64,000 bases of DNA from Cyanobacteria bacterium SBLK. Its GTDB lineage: Bacteria > Cyanobacteriota > Cyanobacteriia > Cyanobacteriales > Spirulinaceae. The stretch covers positions 1 to 64,000 of the forward strand of contig JAGHZQ010000043.1 of assembly GCA_017746715.1 (NCBI GenBank), written 5' to 3'. The notes under the pieces are model-generated. The model did no database searches and had not been told where the DNA came from. It saw only the letters and a list, made by a program, of their open reading frames with translations. Each line of letters starts with the position of its first letter. The stretch's first letter is position 1. Below, one piece after another: positions 1 to 6,785 of the stretch. The position numbers and the translations under genes are program-made.

Positions 1-2
1 AG

Positions 3-254
3 TCTCCCGCTCTCTCCCTGAGCAATCTGTACCAAACGATTTCCCAATCTCTGAGTCTGTCGGCCCAAAATGCCGTGACCTCTCAACAACAAACCAATAT
101 TCTTCATCAGACCACAACGACTCAAGGGGTGAGTTTGTTGTGTTCCATCGATACTCTTGCTATGGGTGTTGCGGAATCTAAAATTAATCGTTCCGATACG
201 GGTTCAATGTTGACCACATTACTTACTGTAGCTAAAGCCTTCAAAGAAAGCTAA
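3..254 (+). CDS. RebB-family R-body protein, C-terminal part
   Basis: The frame is open from the window edge to a TAA at 252-254, so the N-terminus is missing. The visible 83 residues carry the RebB pattern: a Leu-Tyr-Gln-Thr motif, then Ala-Gln-Asn-Ala-Val-Thr followed by a Gln-rich turn, then a second amphipathic helix containing Gly-Val and ending in Met-Gly-Val-Ala. RebB proteins of proteobacteria polymerise into coiled refractile ribbons (R-bodies) that extend when the pH falls. A similar core recurs in the genes at 1226 and 1735, and more weakly in the one at 651, which makes this the first visible member of a paralogue cluster. The family call rests on motif memory, not on a search. 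A structural role in an inclusion body is inference. Confidence 0.75.
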   Translation, partial: SPALSLSNLYQTISQSLSLSAQNAVTSQQQTNILHQTTTTQGVSLLCSIDTLAMGVAESKINRSDTGSMLTTLLTVAKAFKES

Positions 255-310
255 AACGTTGAGAATTCACGATCGCATTTCCGAGGAAGTGCGATTGAAT
301 CTCGAAGAAC

Positions 311-346
311 CAATTGACGATTGGGCGATCGTTTAATCGTCAATTG
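311..346. terminator. Perfect 11-bp hairpin after the first reb gene
   Basis: The arms at 311-321 (CAATTGACGAT) and 336-346 (ATCGTCAATTG) are perfect complements around a 14-nt loop that contains GCGATCG. No T-run follows. It may be a weak terminator or an mRNA stabiliser. The rest of 255-456 holds only scattered GCGATCG-type motifs. Confidence 0.35.
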
Positions 347-456
347 AATCAAGTCTATCAATTTGTCGCGATCGCAACTTTCACGATCGCTCGAGCATTC
401 AAACTGGGAAGTCCAGTTAGCCATGGCCAAAACGATTCTTAAAGAGGAAAAATCTC

Positions 457-591
457 ATGCCCCAATTAAATGGAATTGTTCAAGGTGCTCCCAACAAGTC
501 CAAAGGATTTGATGCAGATGAACGTATCAGTCTGACACTTTCTCAGAAATGGTTAATTAATTCACGTTTCGCGTCAAGTTCTTCAGATTGA
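457..591 (+). CDS. Possible small protein between reb genes (44 aa)
   Basis: An ATG at 457 sits about ten bases downstream of AAAGAGGAAA, a good ribosome-binding site, and the frame runs 44 codons to TGA at 589-591. The product starts MPQLNGIVQGAPNKSKGF and is hydrophilic, with a Ser-rich end. I recognise no family. It may be a genuine small R-body accessory protein, since R-body loci often contain very small genes, or the broken 5' end of a former gene. It lies in the same orientation as the flanking reb genes, 202 bp after the first and 59 bp before the next. Confidence 0.35.
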   Translation: MPQLNGIVQGAPNKSKGFDADERISLTLSQKWLINSRFASSSSD

Positions 592-650
592 CCGATCGCT
601 CTCGATCCCCGAGCCATTGTAAAAATATTTTCAACTAGGAGGAAAATGTC

Positions 651-914
651 GTGACTATCGAACCGCGCGATCGAGAGCGTTCTGTCAATGCTTCCGACTT
701 AGCAGAAGACGCTATCGAGGTAGAGTACGAAATTCCCGCAGAAGAAATTTCAGAAGGTGAAATTCTTCAAGAGGAAAATATCGTGACTATCGAACCGCGC
801 GATCGAGAGCGTTCTGTCAATGCTTCCGACTTAGCAGAAGACTCTATTGAGGTAGAGTACGAAATTCTTGAAGACAAACTTCCAGAAGGAGAGGTTCTTC
901 AAGAGGAATTGCTA
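651..914 (+). repeat. 132-bp in-frame tandem duplication
   Basis: The segment starting at 651 is repeated from 783. The first 60 bases are identical, the following bases nearly so, and divergence grows toward the end of the unit. The unit is 132 bp, or 44 codons. The duplicated unit includes a ribosome-binding-like GAGGAAAAT just before the second GTG (783), so an internal translation start is possible. Confidence 0.9.
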
Positions 915-1166
915 GGGGAAAATGCAGCAACTACAGAAAATTCGTTGGCGATGGGAGTGGCCAACCATCATACGACTATGATTCAAATCTCATGTCAAGC
1001 TGCACGAGACGCGATCGATCTCCAAAACAAACTCACTGTAGAGCATCAAACATTAACCAGCCAACAGTTACAACGTATCTTCGGCACGGTTTGCCCTTTA
1101 GGCTCGAACCACAACCCAGACATATTCGCATTTGTTATTCAAGCCCTAGAGAAACATCGATCTTAG
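651..1166 (+). CDS. RebB-like protein with duplicated acidic N-terminal module
   Basis: The start is GTG at 651, preceded by a near-perfect Shine-Dalgarno (CTAGGAGGAAAATGTC). The ATG four bases earlier cannot be used because it runs into TGA after one codon. The 171-aa product has two copies of a 44-residue segment (residues 1-44 and 45-88) beginning V/M-TIEPRDRERSVNASDL and ending in acidic, Glu-rich stretches. Residues from about 100 onward resemble the RebB core: Met-Gly-Val-Ala, two amphipathic helices rich in Gln and Ala, and an Arg-Ile-Phe-Gly turn. The core is more divergent than in the neighbouring genes. It is probably a variant R-body subunit or accessory protein. The acidic repeat module is not part of RebB proteins I know. 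Confidence 0.65.
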   Translation: MTIEPRDRERSVNASDLAEDAIEVEYEIPAEEISEGEILQEENIVTIEPRDRERSVNASDLAEDSIEVEYEILEDKLPEGEVLQEELLGENAATTENSLAMGVANHHTTMIQISCQAARDAIDLQNKLTVEHQTLTSQQLQRIFGTVCPLGSNHNPDIFAFVIQALEKHRS

Positions 1167-1225
1167 CCATTGACTCTCGGGATTACGATCGCTCAATATA
1201 GGAGACGGAACAAAGAAGATTCATC

Positions 1226-1492
1226 ATGACACAAGAATCAGAAAATTCAACAGAACCTGATAAGGTTAATCCTCAAATTACCGACTCAATTACACAAATA
1301 AATGCAAGTGTTTTAGCCATAGCTCCGGCTCAGTCGATGGGATTAGTCTATCAAACTATGGCTCATTCCACCAGTTTGTCAATGCAAAATGCCGTTACTA
1401 CTCAAAATGGAATGCAGCAGATTAATTCTGCTGTTGTTGCGACAGCTTGTCAGCGCATTATGGCATTAGGAAATCAATCAGTAAATCCGTAG
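1226..1492 (+). CDS. RebB-family R-body protein
   Basis: This complete 88-aa product starts at ATG 1226. A GGAGACGG lies further upstream and AAGAAG sits nearer the start. Residues 15-35 read as the N-terminal RebB segment, with Asn-Pro-Gln-Ile-Thr-Asp-Ser-Ile-Thr-Gln-Ile-Asn followed by Val-Leu-Ala-Ile-Ala-Pro-Ala. The core follows: Tyr-Gln-Thr-Met-Ala-His, Met-Gln-Asn-Ala-Val-Thr-Thr-Gln, and a final helix ending Met-Ala-Leu-Gly. The size and order match RebB proteins, which are about 80-110 residues. It is the most canonical copy in the cluster and the best candidate for the main ribbon subunit. Assembly into R-bodies is inferred from the family and has not been shown for this organism. 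Confidence 0.82.
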   Translation: MTQESENSTEPDKVNPQITDSITQINASVLAIAPAQSMGLVYQTMAHSTSLSMQNAVTTQNGMQQINSAVVATACQRIMALGNQSVNP

Positions 1493-1529
1493 AGAGTTCC
1501 TCAAATGCTCAATTTCTTCTAAATCCAGA

Positions 1530-1605
1530 GAAACAATGAAATGTGTGTCCAAAATGGAATGCAGCATTAAATAGCTGTAGTAATTTTCGTTGTCTGTCGA
1601 GGGAT
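1530..1605 (+). pseudogene. Decayed fragment of a reb gene
   Basis: The stretch around 1551-1595 (CAAAATGGAATGCAGCA and what follows) repeats the part of the rebB-like gene near 1402-1440, with substitutions and short indels that break the frame. It lies 60-110 bp downstream of the parent gene. The simplest reading is a partial tandem duplication that has decayed. The rest of 1493-1734 shows nothing else coding. Confidence 0.55.
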
Positions 1606-1734
1606 TTTCATTAGTCAGTAATTAGTCTTAACTCTCAAATCACTGGCTCGAAAAGTCGCTCGATTTTCCCGATTTATTTTCACGTTTTTAAGTGAAAATA
1701 TCTTATTATAATCTTGATGATTGAAATCATAATT

Positions 1735-2085
1735 ATGAATAATCCACAGCCAGTTCAAGCCAGCATTGAGTTTATTAATCAAACCAATCTCGAACCCACA
1801 ACAATTAAGCGAGAAGGTGCGGGAAAAGCCTATCAATCTGTGGCGCTATCAATGTCAATTGCCATACAGGATGTAACGGATTACCAGCGAGGTATAATGG
1901 CGATGGTTCAAGCAGTAGTTGGAGTTTCAATGGAAAAAATTGTTCAGAATCCTGAAACTAATTTAGCTCAATACTCTCCCGTTATTGCCGAAGCTCAAGG
2001 GATCGTAAACAAGGCTGTCGATACATTTGCTAAAGTGGGTTCGGAAGCAGGGAAAATCCTTGAAGATTTTCCATCAGGGGATTAG
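1735..2085 (+). CDS. RebB-like R-body protein, longer variant
   Basis: I chose ATG 1735, which begins MNNPQPVQASIEF. In-frame TTG 1714 and ATG 1717 lie upstream but would add a hydrophobic stub (MMIEIII). The 116-aa product has an N-terminal Gln/Asn-rich segment, then a RebB-like core: Gly-Lys-Ala-Tyr-Gln-Ser, Ile-Gln-Asp-Val-Thr-Asp-Tyr-Gln-Arg, and a Gly-Val-Ser-Met-Glu-Lys turn. The extra 40 residues at the C-terminus, rich in Ala, Lys and Glu, are absent from the 88-aa copy. It is the last gene of the cluster and is followed at once by a strong hairpin. A perfect inverted repeat, ATGATT-GA-AATCAT, overlaps the upstream start codon. Confidence 0.68.
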   Translation: MNNPQPVQASIEFINQTNLEPTTIKREGAGKAYQSVALSMSIAIQDVTDYQRGIMAMVQAVVGVSMEKIVQNPETNLAQYSPVIAEAQGIVNKAVDTFAKVGSEAGKILEDFPSGD

Positions 2086-2101
2086 ATAAGTTGGTTAGAC
2101 A

Positions 2102-2134
2102 ATGAGGTTTGGAACAATAAACTCCAAACCTCAT
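2102..2134. terminator. Perfect 12-bp hairpin closing the reb cluster
   Basis: The arms ATGAGGTTTGGA (2102-2113) and TCCAAACCTCAT (2123-2134) are exact complements with a 9-nt loop. It lies between the convergent genes ending at 2085 and 2176 and could stop transcription from both sides. No long T-run is present on either side. Confidence 0.7.
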
Positions 2135-2175
2135 GTCACTATTTTATGATGGGGAACACCCATCTTTCTTTTCAA

Positions 2176-2640
2176 TCATTCCTCCTTATTCTCGATCTTC
2201 CTTGTTCTCGATATTTTTTGTTCAACTTCCTCGCGAAGATTTTGCATGGTATCTTGAATCCGAGCTTCAATAGATTTGATCGCATGTTCAAATTCGACCT
2301 CTTTATCAAAGGCTTGGGAGGACGAATCTAAGATATTTTCGGCATTTTCGTATATCTCATCTACATTTCTCTCTAACATTTTCTGAAGTTTTTCATATTC
2401 TTTTTTTAAAACTTCTTTTGTTTCATTCTTCTTTTGCAATCGTATATCTTCATTATATTTTTTGGTATTTTCTGCATATTCGTTAACCATCTGTCTCCCT
2501 TGTTCCAAGGCTTGGCGAGTCGCTTCCTTTCGTTTTTCAAGTTCCTGAAGTGTTGTTTCCCGAACTTTGAGAATGGCCTCTATGTGCTGTTGTTTAATCG
2601 ATCGAGCTGCTTGAGATGGGTCGAGATTTGGAGTTGTCAT
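2176..2640 (-). CDS. Hypothetical coiled-coil protein (154 aa)
   Basis: The product is almost entirely charged helix. Residues 10-60 and 75-150 show heptad spacing with many Glu, Lys and Arg residues and no Gly or Pro breaks, so a long coiled coil is likely. It starts MTTPNLDPSQAARSIKQQH and has no signal peptide or membrane segment. I recognise no family. The gene is convergent with the reb cluster and shares its bidirectional hairpin, but is transcribed from its own side. A structural or scaffold role near the R-body genes is a guess from position only. Confidence 0.6.
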   Translation of the reverse strand: MTTPNLDPSQAARSIKQQHIEAILKVRETTLQELEKRKEATRQALEQGRQMVNEYAENTKKYNEDIRLQKKNETKEVLKKEYEKLQKMLERNVDEIYENAENILDSSSQAFDKEVEFEHAIKSIEARIQDTMQNLREEVEQKISRTRKIENKEE

Positions 2641-2727
2641 AGTTGTTCAAGAAATTATGTTTGAAAATATTTAATTTCTTCCAATTTATCTTATTATAAA
2701 ATTAACATAAAATAGTTGTTTGAGCAA

Positions 2728-5700
2728 TTATTTCTTCAATAAGTCTTCGACTTCATTTTTTGTGAGGGGACGGAAGAAGAAATAACCTTGACCGAAGGGA
2801 CAACCCAAGGCTTTGAGTTGAGTTAATTGTGCCTCGGTTTCAATGCCTTCTGCCACCACATCCATACCCAAAGCACCTGCTAGGGAGACGATCGCTTGAA
2901 TAATTTCCATATTCTTTCCGTTGGGTCGCATCCGCTTGACAAAGGAGCGATCGATTTTCAAAGTATTGACGGGAAAGCGATGCAGATAGCTGAGGGAAGA
3001 ATATCCCGTACCAAAATCATCGATACACAGTTGAATCTGTCGTTTTCGCAAGGCTAAGAGCATTTGCGTAGCGGCTTCGACGTTCTCCATTAAGATGCTT
3101 TCGGTAATTTCCAATTTCAAAAATCTTCCCGCGAGCTTCGTTTGCGCTAAGATGCGATCGATCGCATCGATTAGAGTCGGTTCGCGAATTTGTTTGCCGG
3201 AAAGGTTGATATTGATCGTTAAGGACGAATAATAGGGAAACTGCTCTTGCCAGAGATGTAATTGTCGGGTGGCCTGCTCTAAAATCCAAGCCCCGATGGG
3301 AACGATCGCCCCGCTTTCTTCGGCAATGGGAATGAATTTCCCCGGGGAAATCAAGCCTTTTGTGGGATGCTGCCAGCGCAATAGGGCCTCGAAACCGATT
3401 AAGTCCGCCGTGGCTAAGGAGATAATTGGTTGATAGCAAACAAATAACTCCTTTCGTTCGAGAGATCGCCGTAGATCGGTTTCCAATTCCAAGCGGGCGA
3501 GGGCGCCAGCGTGCATTTTGCTGTCAAAGATAGCATAGCGACCTTTTCCGAGAGCTTTGGCCCGATACATGGCGATATCGGCATCCCGAAGAAAATCCTC
3601 GGGGCGATCGTACACGATCGACGAACAAGAAGATTCGTGTCTCTCTTGACAGTCCACTTGGGAAAAGGCAATCCCGATGCTGGTATTGGTAAAGACTTCA
3701 TGACCCTCGAGATCGAAGGGCGATCGCAAGCTATCGAGAATAATTTCGGTAATCTCGATAGCATCTTCACACTGTTCGAGATCTTCGAGGAGAATAGTAA
3801 ATTCATCTCCGCCCAGTCTTGCTAAAGTGTCGCTGGGGCGCAGGCAACTTTCCAAGCGTCGCGCCATCTGTACGAGGAGAAGATCTCCGATACTGTGACC
3901 CAAACTATCGTTGATGACTTTAAACCAATCGAGATCGAGGAAGAGGACGGCAAATAAATAACCGCCCCGACGCTTGGCACGGCGCATGGTATGCCAGAGG
4001 CGATCGATAAAGGCCGCGCGGTTGGGTAAATCCGTGAGGGAGTCGTAAAAGGCGCTGTGGCGCAATTGGGCTTCGGCTTCTTTGCGTTCGGTAATATCGC
4101 TGCTGATGCCGTCAATGCGGCAGGTTTGCCCATTTTCATCCCGGACGAGACGGCTGCGACAGTAGAGCCACCGCGTTTCTCCTCGGGGTTGCAGAATGCG
4201 ATATTCGATTTCTGAGTGTCCCGTACTCATTAAGATCTGCATTTGACGTTTAACTCGCGATCGATCTTCGGGATGCACGATCTCGAACCAGAGTTCGGGA
4301 TTGCAGAAAAATTCGGCAACGGGGCGACCGTAAACGGTTTCGGCGGCTTGATTGAGATACAGGGGCAAGAATCCATCGGCGGTGGTCGACCAAACGACGT
4401 CTTCGATCGATGCGAGAATGCCTTCGAGCCGCCGTTCGCTGGTTTTGAGGGCTTCTTCGGCTCGCTTGCGATCGCTAATATCCACCAGTTGTCCGAGGAG
4501 ATGGCGGGGAATGCCGCTATCGTCTTTAATAACAACCCCTTGTAGCAGGGCGCAAACAATCCGACCGTCTTTGGCAAGGAGGCGTTTTTCCAGTTGAAAG
4601 CGATCGGTTTCTTCGAGTAAAAGTTGTTGGTTGACGGCGAGATCGGCGGCGCGATCGTCGGGATGGGTGAGATCTCTTTGATTTTTTTGTAACAATTCTT
4701 GCCGAGAATAGCCCAAGGCCCGACATAAGGCTTCGTTGACCCTTATGTAATCCCCGTCGAGACTGGCAATAAATACGCCGATGGGAGCGAGTTCAAAGGC
4801 GAGGCGAAACTGTTCTTCGCTTTCTCGCAAGGCAATTTCAGCGAGGTAGCGATCGCTGATATCGGTTTGAATTTTGATGTAGTGGGTGAGGTAGCCTTGG
4901 GAATTGAGGACCGGGGCGAGATAAAATTCGCTCCAATAAGGCGTGCCGTCGCGACGGTAGTTTTGGAAAACGGCATGATATTCTAAGCCGCAAAGTTTGG
5001 CACGAGCGATCTCTTGGCGAATTTTGGGGTCGATGCGTTTCTCGAGGTTTGCCGAGGCATAAAGGCGATCGCTGCTCCGACCGATAATTTCTGCGGCTTT
5101 GTACCCCGTTAGGTTTTCAAAACTGGGGTTGACATAAATAATTGGGGTATTGTTCGCGATCGCGTTGGTAATGGCAATACTGTTACTACTTGCATCAAGG
5201 GCGCGTTTGAAGAGGTTGAGTTGTACCAATTGTTGCTGTTTTTGCTCGGCTGCGGCGACAATCTCGCCGATTGCTTGCAGAAATTCGAGATCGCTTCCCT
5301 CAAATTGCCGCGATCGCGTGGAGTAAGCCCCTAACATTCCATAAGTCCCTTCCGGTTTGAGGATGGGCAAATTTGCACCGCTAACAATCTTGGCATTATG
5401 AAACAAGGGGGAAGCCTGAAAGCGGGTTTCAACGAGAAGATCGCTAAAAACAACCATCTCTTGCTTCTCGATGGCGTAACCGGCAAGGGAAGACGAAGAA
5501 AGCCAAATTTTGGCATAGCCGATGAAGTCTTCGGGCCAGCCGATTCCTGCTTGGAGAAGACAAGAACTTTCGTTATCGAGCAGCTCAAAAATTCCCACAA
5601 ATTCAACGTTCAACGTCGAGGCGATCGCTCTTGCGACTTCTTGCAACACGACCTCGAATTCGGTTTCGGTCAAACTGAGCTGACCGAGATAGGTAATGAC

Positions 5701-6171
5701 CGATTGATAATGCAATCGTTCTTCGAGCCAATGAGTATGTTGTGCTGAGGCGTTGAGTTTTTGTTGGAGTTCTAACAATTGCACGCAATCGGAATGAGGA
5801 CATGGCAGTTTGTTTTGTCGATCGCTTGTCATTTCTCGAGGGGTTCTCTTTTTTTGCCACCAAAAAATTGCGAACGATAACAGGAGACAACCCGATAGCG
5901 ATAGAAAATTGAATGCTTGAATTGGATTGCAAAAAGATAGTTTTTGGCTGCCAATCTCAAATAAAAAGTCGATTTTCGTATTATTGGCAATGTCAAAAAT
6001 GGTGGCAAAAAAAATGGGGAAAAAGCCAAAATAAAGATAAGTTAGATTCAATGAGCGAAGTTGTTTACCTCCGCGATTGTCAAAGGGGATCGTTGAAAAA
6101 ATACTCATTATCGAGTTTTTCTCGCTTTGTTCCGTTCTATTCCTTTTTCGCAATCGTGCGGATGGTTTCAT
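2728..6171 (-). CDS. GAF-PAS-GGDEF-EAL cyclic-di-GMP signalling protein
   Basis: A membrane-anchored, bifunctional-looking cyclic-di-GMP enzyme of about 1,147 residues. Two hydrophobic helices lie near residues 45-63 and 90-106. A GAF domain (about 160-310) and three PAS domains (about 325-700) follow, then GGDEF (motif near 788) and EAL (motif near 929). The GGDEF signature is intact and the inhibitory I-site is present as Arg-Pro-Ser-Asp five residues before it. In EAL, the Glu-Ala-Leu-Leu, Asn-Leu-Ser, Glu-Ile-Thr-Glu, Asp-Asp-Phe-Gly and Glu-Gly-Ile-Glu motifs are all kept. Synthesis and hydrolysis are therefore both possible, and which dominates cannot be told from sequence. In-frame starts exist at TTG 6174, ATG 6171 and ATG 6108. 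The last has the only purine-rich upstream stretch (GAGAAAAA). In filamentous cyanobacteria such proteins often govern motility or adhesion. Confidence 0.9.
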   Translation of the reverse strand: MKPSARLRKRNRTEQSEKNSIMSIFSTIPFDNRGGKQLRSLNLTYLYFGFFPIFFATIFDIANNTKIDFLFEIGSQKLSFCNPIQAFNFLSLSGCLLLSFAIFWWQKKRTPREMTSDRQNKLPCPHSDCVQLLELQQKLNASAQHTHWLEERLHYQSVITYLGQLSLTETEFEVVLQEVARAIASTLNVEFVGIFELLDNESSCLLQAGIGWPEDFIGYAKIWLSSSSLAGYAIEKQEMVVFSDLLVETRFQASPLFHNAKIVSGANLPILKPEGTYGMLGAYSTRSRQFEGSDLEFLQAIGEIVAAAEQKQQQLVQLNLFKRALDASSNSIAITNAIANNTPIIYVNPSFENLTGYKAAEIIGRSSDRLYASANLEKRIDPKIRQEIARAKLCGLEYHAVFQNYRRDGTPYWSEFYLAPVLNSQGYLTHYIKIQTDISDRYLAEIALRESEEQFRLAFELAPIGVFIASLDGDYIRVNEALCRALGYSRQELLQKNQRDLTHPDDRAADLAVNQQLLLEETDRFQLEKRLLAKDGRIVCALLQGVVIKDDSGIPRHLLGQLVDISDRKRAEEALKTSERRLEGILASIEDVVWSTTADGFLPLYLNQAAETVYGRPVAEFFCNPELWFEIVHPEDRSRVKRQMQILMSTGHSEIEYRILQPRGETRWLYCRSRLVRDENGQTCRIDGISSDITERKEAEAQLRHSAFYDSLTDLPNRAAFIDRLWHTMRRAKRRGGYLFAVLFLDLDWFKVINDSLGHSIGDLLLVQMARRLESCLRPSDTLARLGGDEFTILLEDLEQCEDAIEITEIILDSLRSPFDLEGHEVFTNTSIGIAFSQVDCQERHESSCSSIVYDRPEDFLRDADIAMYRAKALGKGRYAIFDSKMHAGALARLELETDLRRSLERKELFVCYQPIISLATADLIGFEALLRWQHPTKGLISPGKFIPIAEESGAIVPIGAWILEQATRQLHLWQEQFPYYSSLTININLSGKQIREPTLIDAIDRILAQTKLAGRFLKLEITESILMENVEAATQMLLALRKRQIQLCIDDFGTGYSSLSYLHRFPVNTLKIDRSFVKRMRPNGKNMEIIQAIVSLAGALGMDVVAEGIETEAQLTQLKALGCPFGQGYFFFRPLTKNEVEDLLKK

Positions 6172-6407
6172 CAAATCAATCTACAGTTTGAAATGCTGGC
6201 TAATTTTTCATGGCCTGCTCTTTATTTCTATTTTATAATATTCTGTTGCGAATTATAAAGACATAATAAATCAAAAAGAATGTATTTTTTTGAGTCGCGA
6301 TCGCTTTCTCGAACCTTTAAAAGTGTAAATTTTTGTTGAAAATTGTTACAATCAAAATCGAAAAATGACAAGATTGTTGAGTTCAGAGAATTAGAGGGTA
6401 CTTTTAA

Positions 6408-6689
6408 GTGACGGGAAATAAAGTGATTTCGTTAATAGAGTTACAAGTCGGCATTCTCGCACGAGTTGAAAAAATTGCCGATGTTGGCGAAAATATAGCC
6501 TTAGAAAATACGGCTTTAGGAAGACTATCACAGCGTTTGCAAGCCATGGGTATCCTACAAGATCGTCCCATCGAGGTTTTGCGTCGATCGGGGTTTGGGG
6601 GGCCGTTGCACATTCGCACGGGACAAACAACAGAATTGGCAATCCGACAACAAGAAGCCGCATTAATTATGGTTAGAGTCATGAATTAA
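6408..6689 (+). CDS. feoA: Ferrous iron transport protein A
   Basis: FeoA is a small SH3-like cytoplasmic protein that supports FeoB-dependent Fe(II) uptake. The 93-aa product starts at GTG 6408, with GAGGGTA about ten bases upstream. It has the family's pattern of a Leu-rich start, a Leu-Gln-Ala-Met-Gly-Ile motif (consensus RLxxMGL) near residues 45-50, and Pro-Ile-Glu-Val-Leu-Arg-Arg. Residues 60-65 read Gly-Gly-Pro-Leu-His-Ile, where the family usually has Gly-Asp-Pro. The feoB gene follows after 96 bp of short repeats, so the two probably form one transcript. The 218-bp gap upstream is A/T-rich, but I could not pick a convincing Fur box. Confidence 0.88.
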   Translation: MTGNKVISLIELQVGILARVEKIADVGENIALENTALGRLSQRLQAMGILQDRPIEVLRRSGFGGPLHIRTGQTTELAIRQQEAALIMVRVMN

Positions 6690-6785
6690 AAATTAAGAAT
6701 TAAGAATTAACCCACTCCCCTACTCCCAAGAGAGGGAGAGCAAGAGAGGAGTAACCAACAACCAACAACAAATAACAAATACAAA
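6687..6785. repeat. 7-bp tandem repeats between feoA and feoB
   Basis: Two heptamer arrays occur: AATTAAG repeated about three times at 6691-6711, and AACCAAC/AACAAAT units repeated four times at 6754-6781. The 7-bp phase is the same as in other intergenic arrays of this window. They lie in the untranslated spacer of the feo operon. Confidence 0.8.

Noticed and set aside
6190..6407. Fur box upstream of feoA
   Set aside because: The A/T-rich gap contains several partial matches, none good enough to separate from background.
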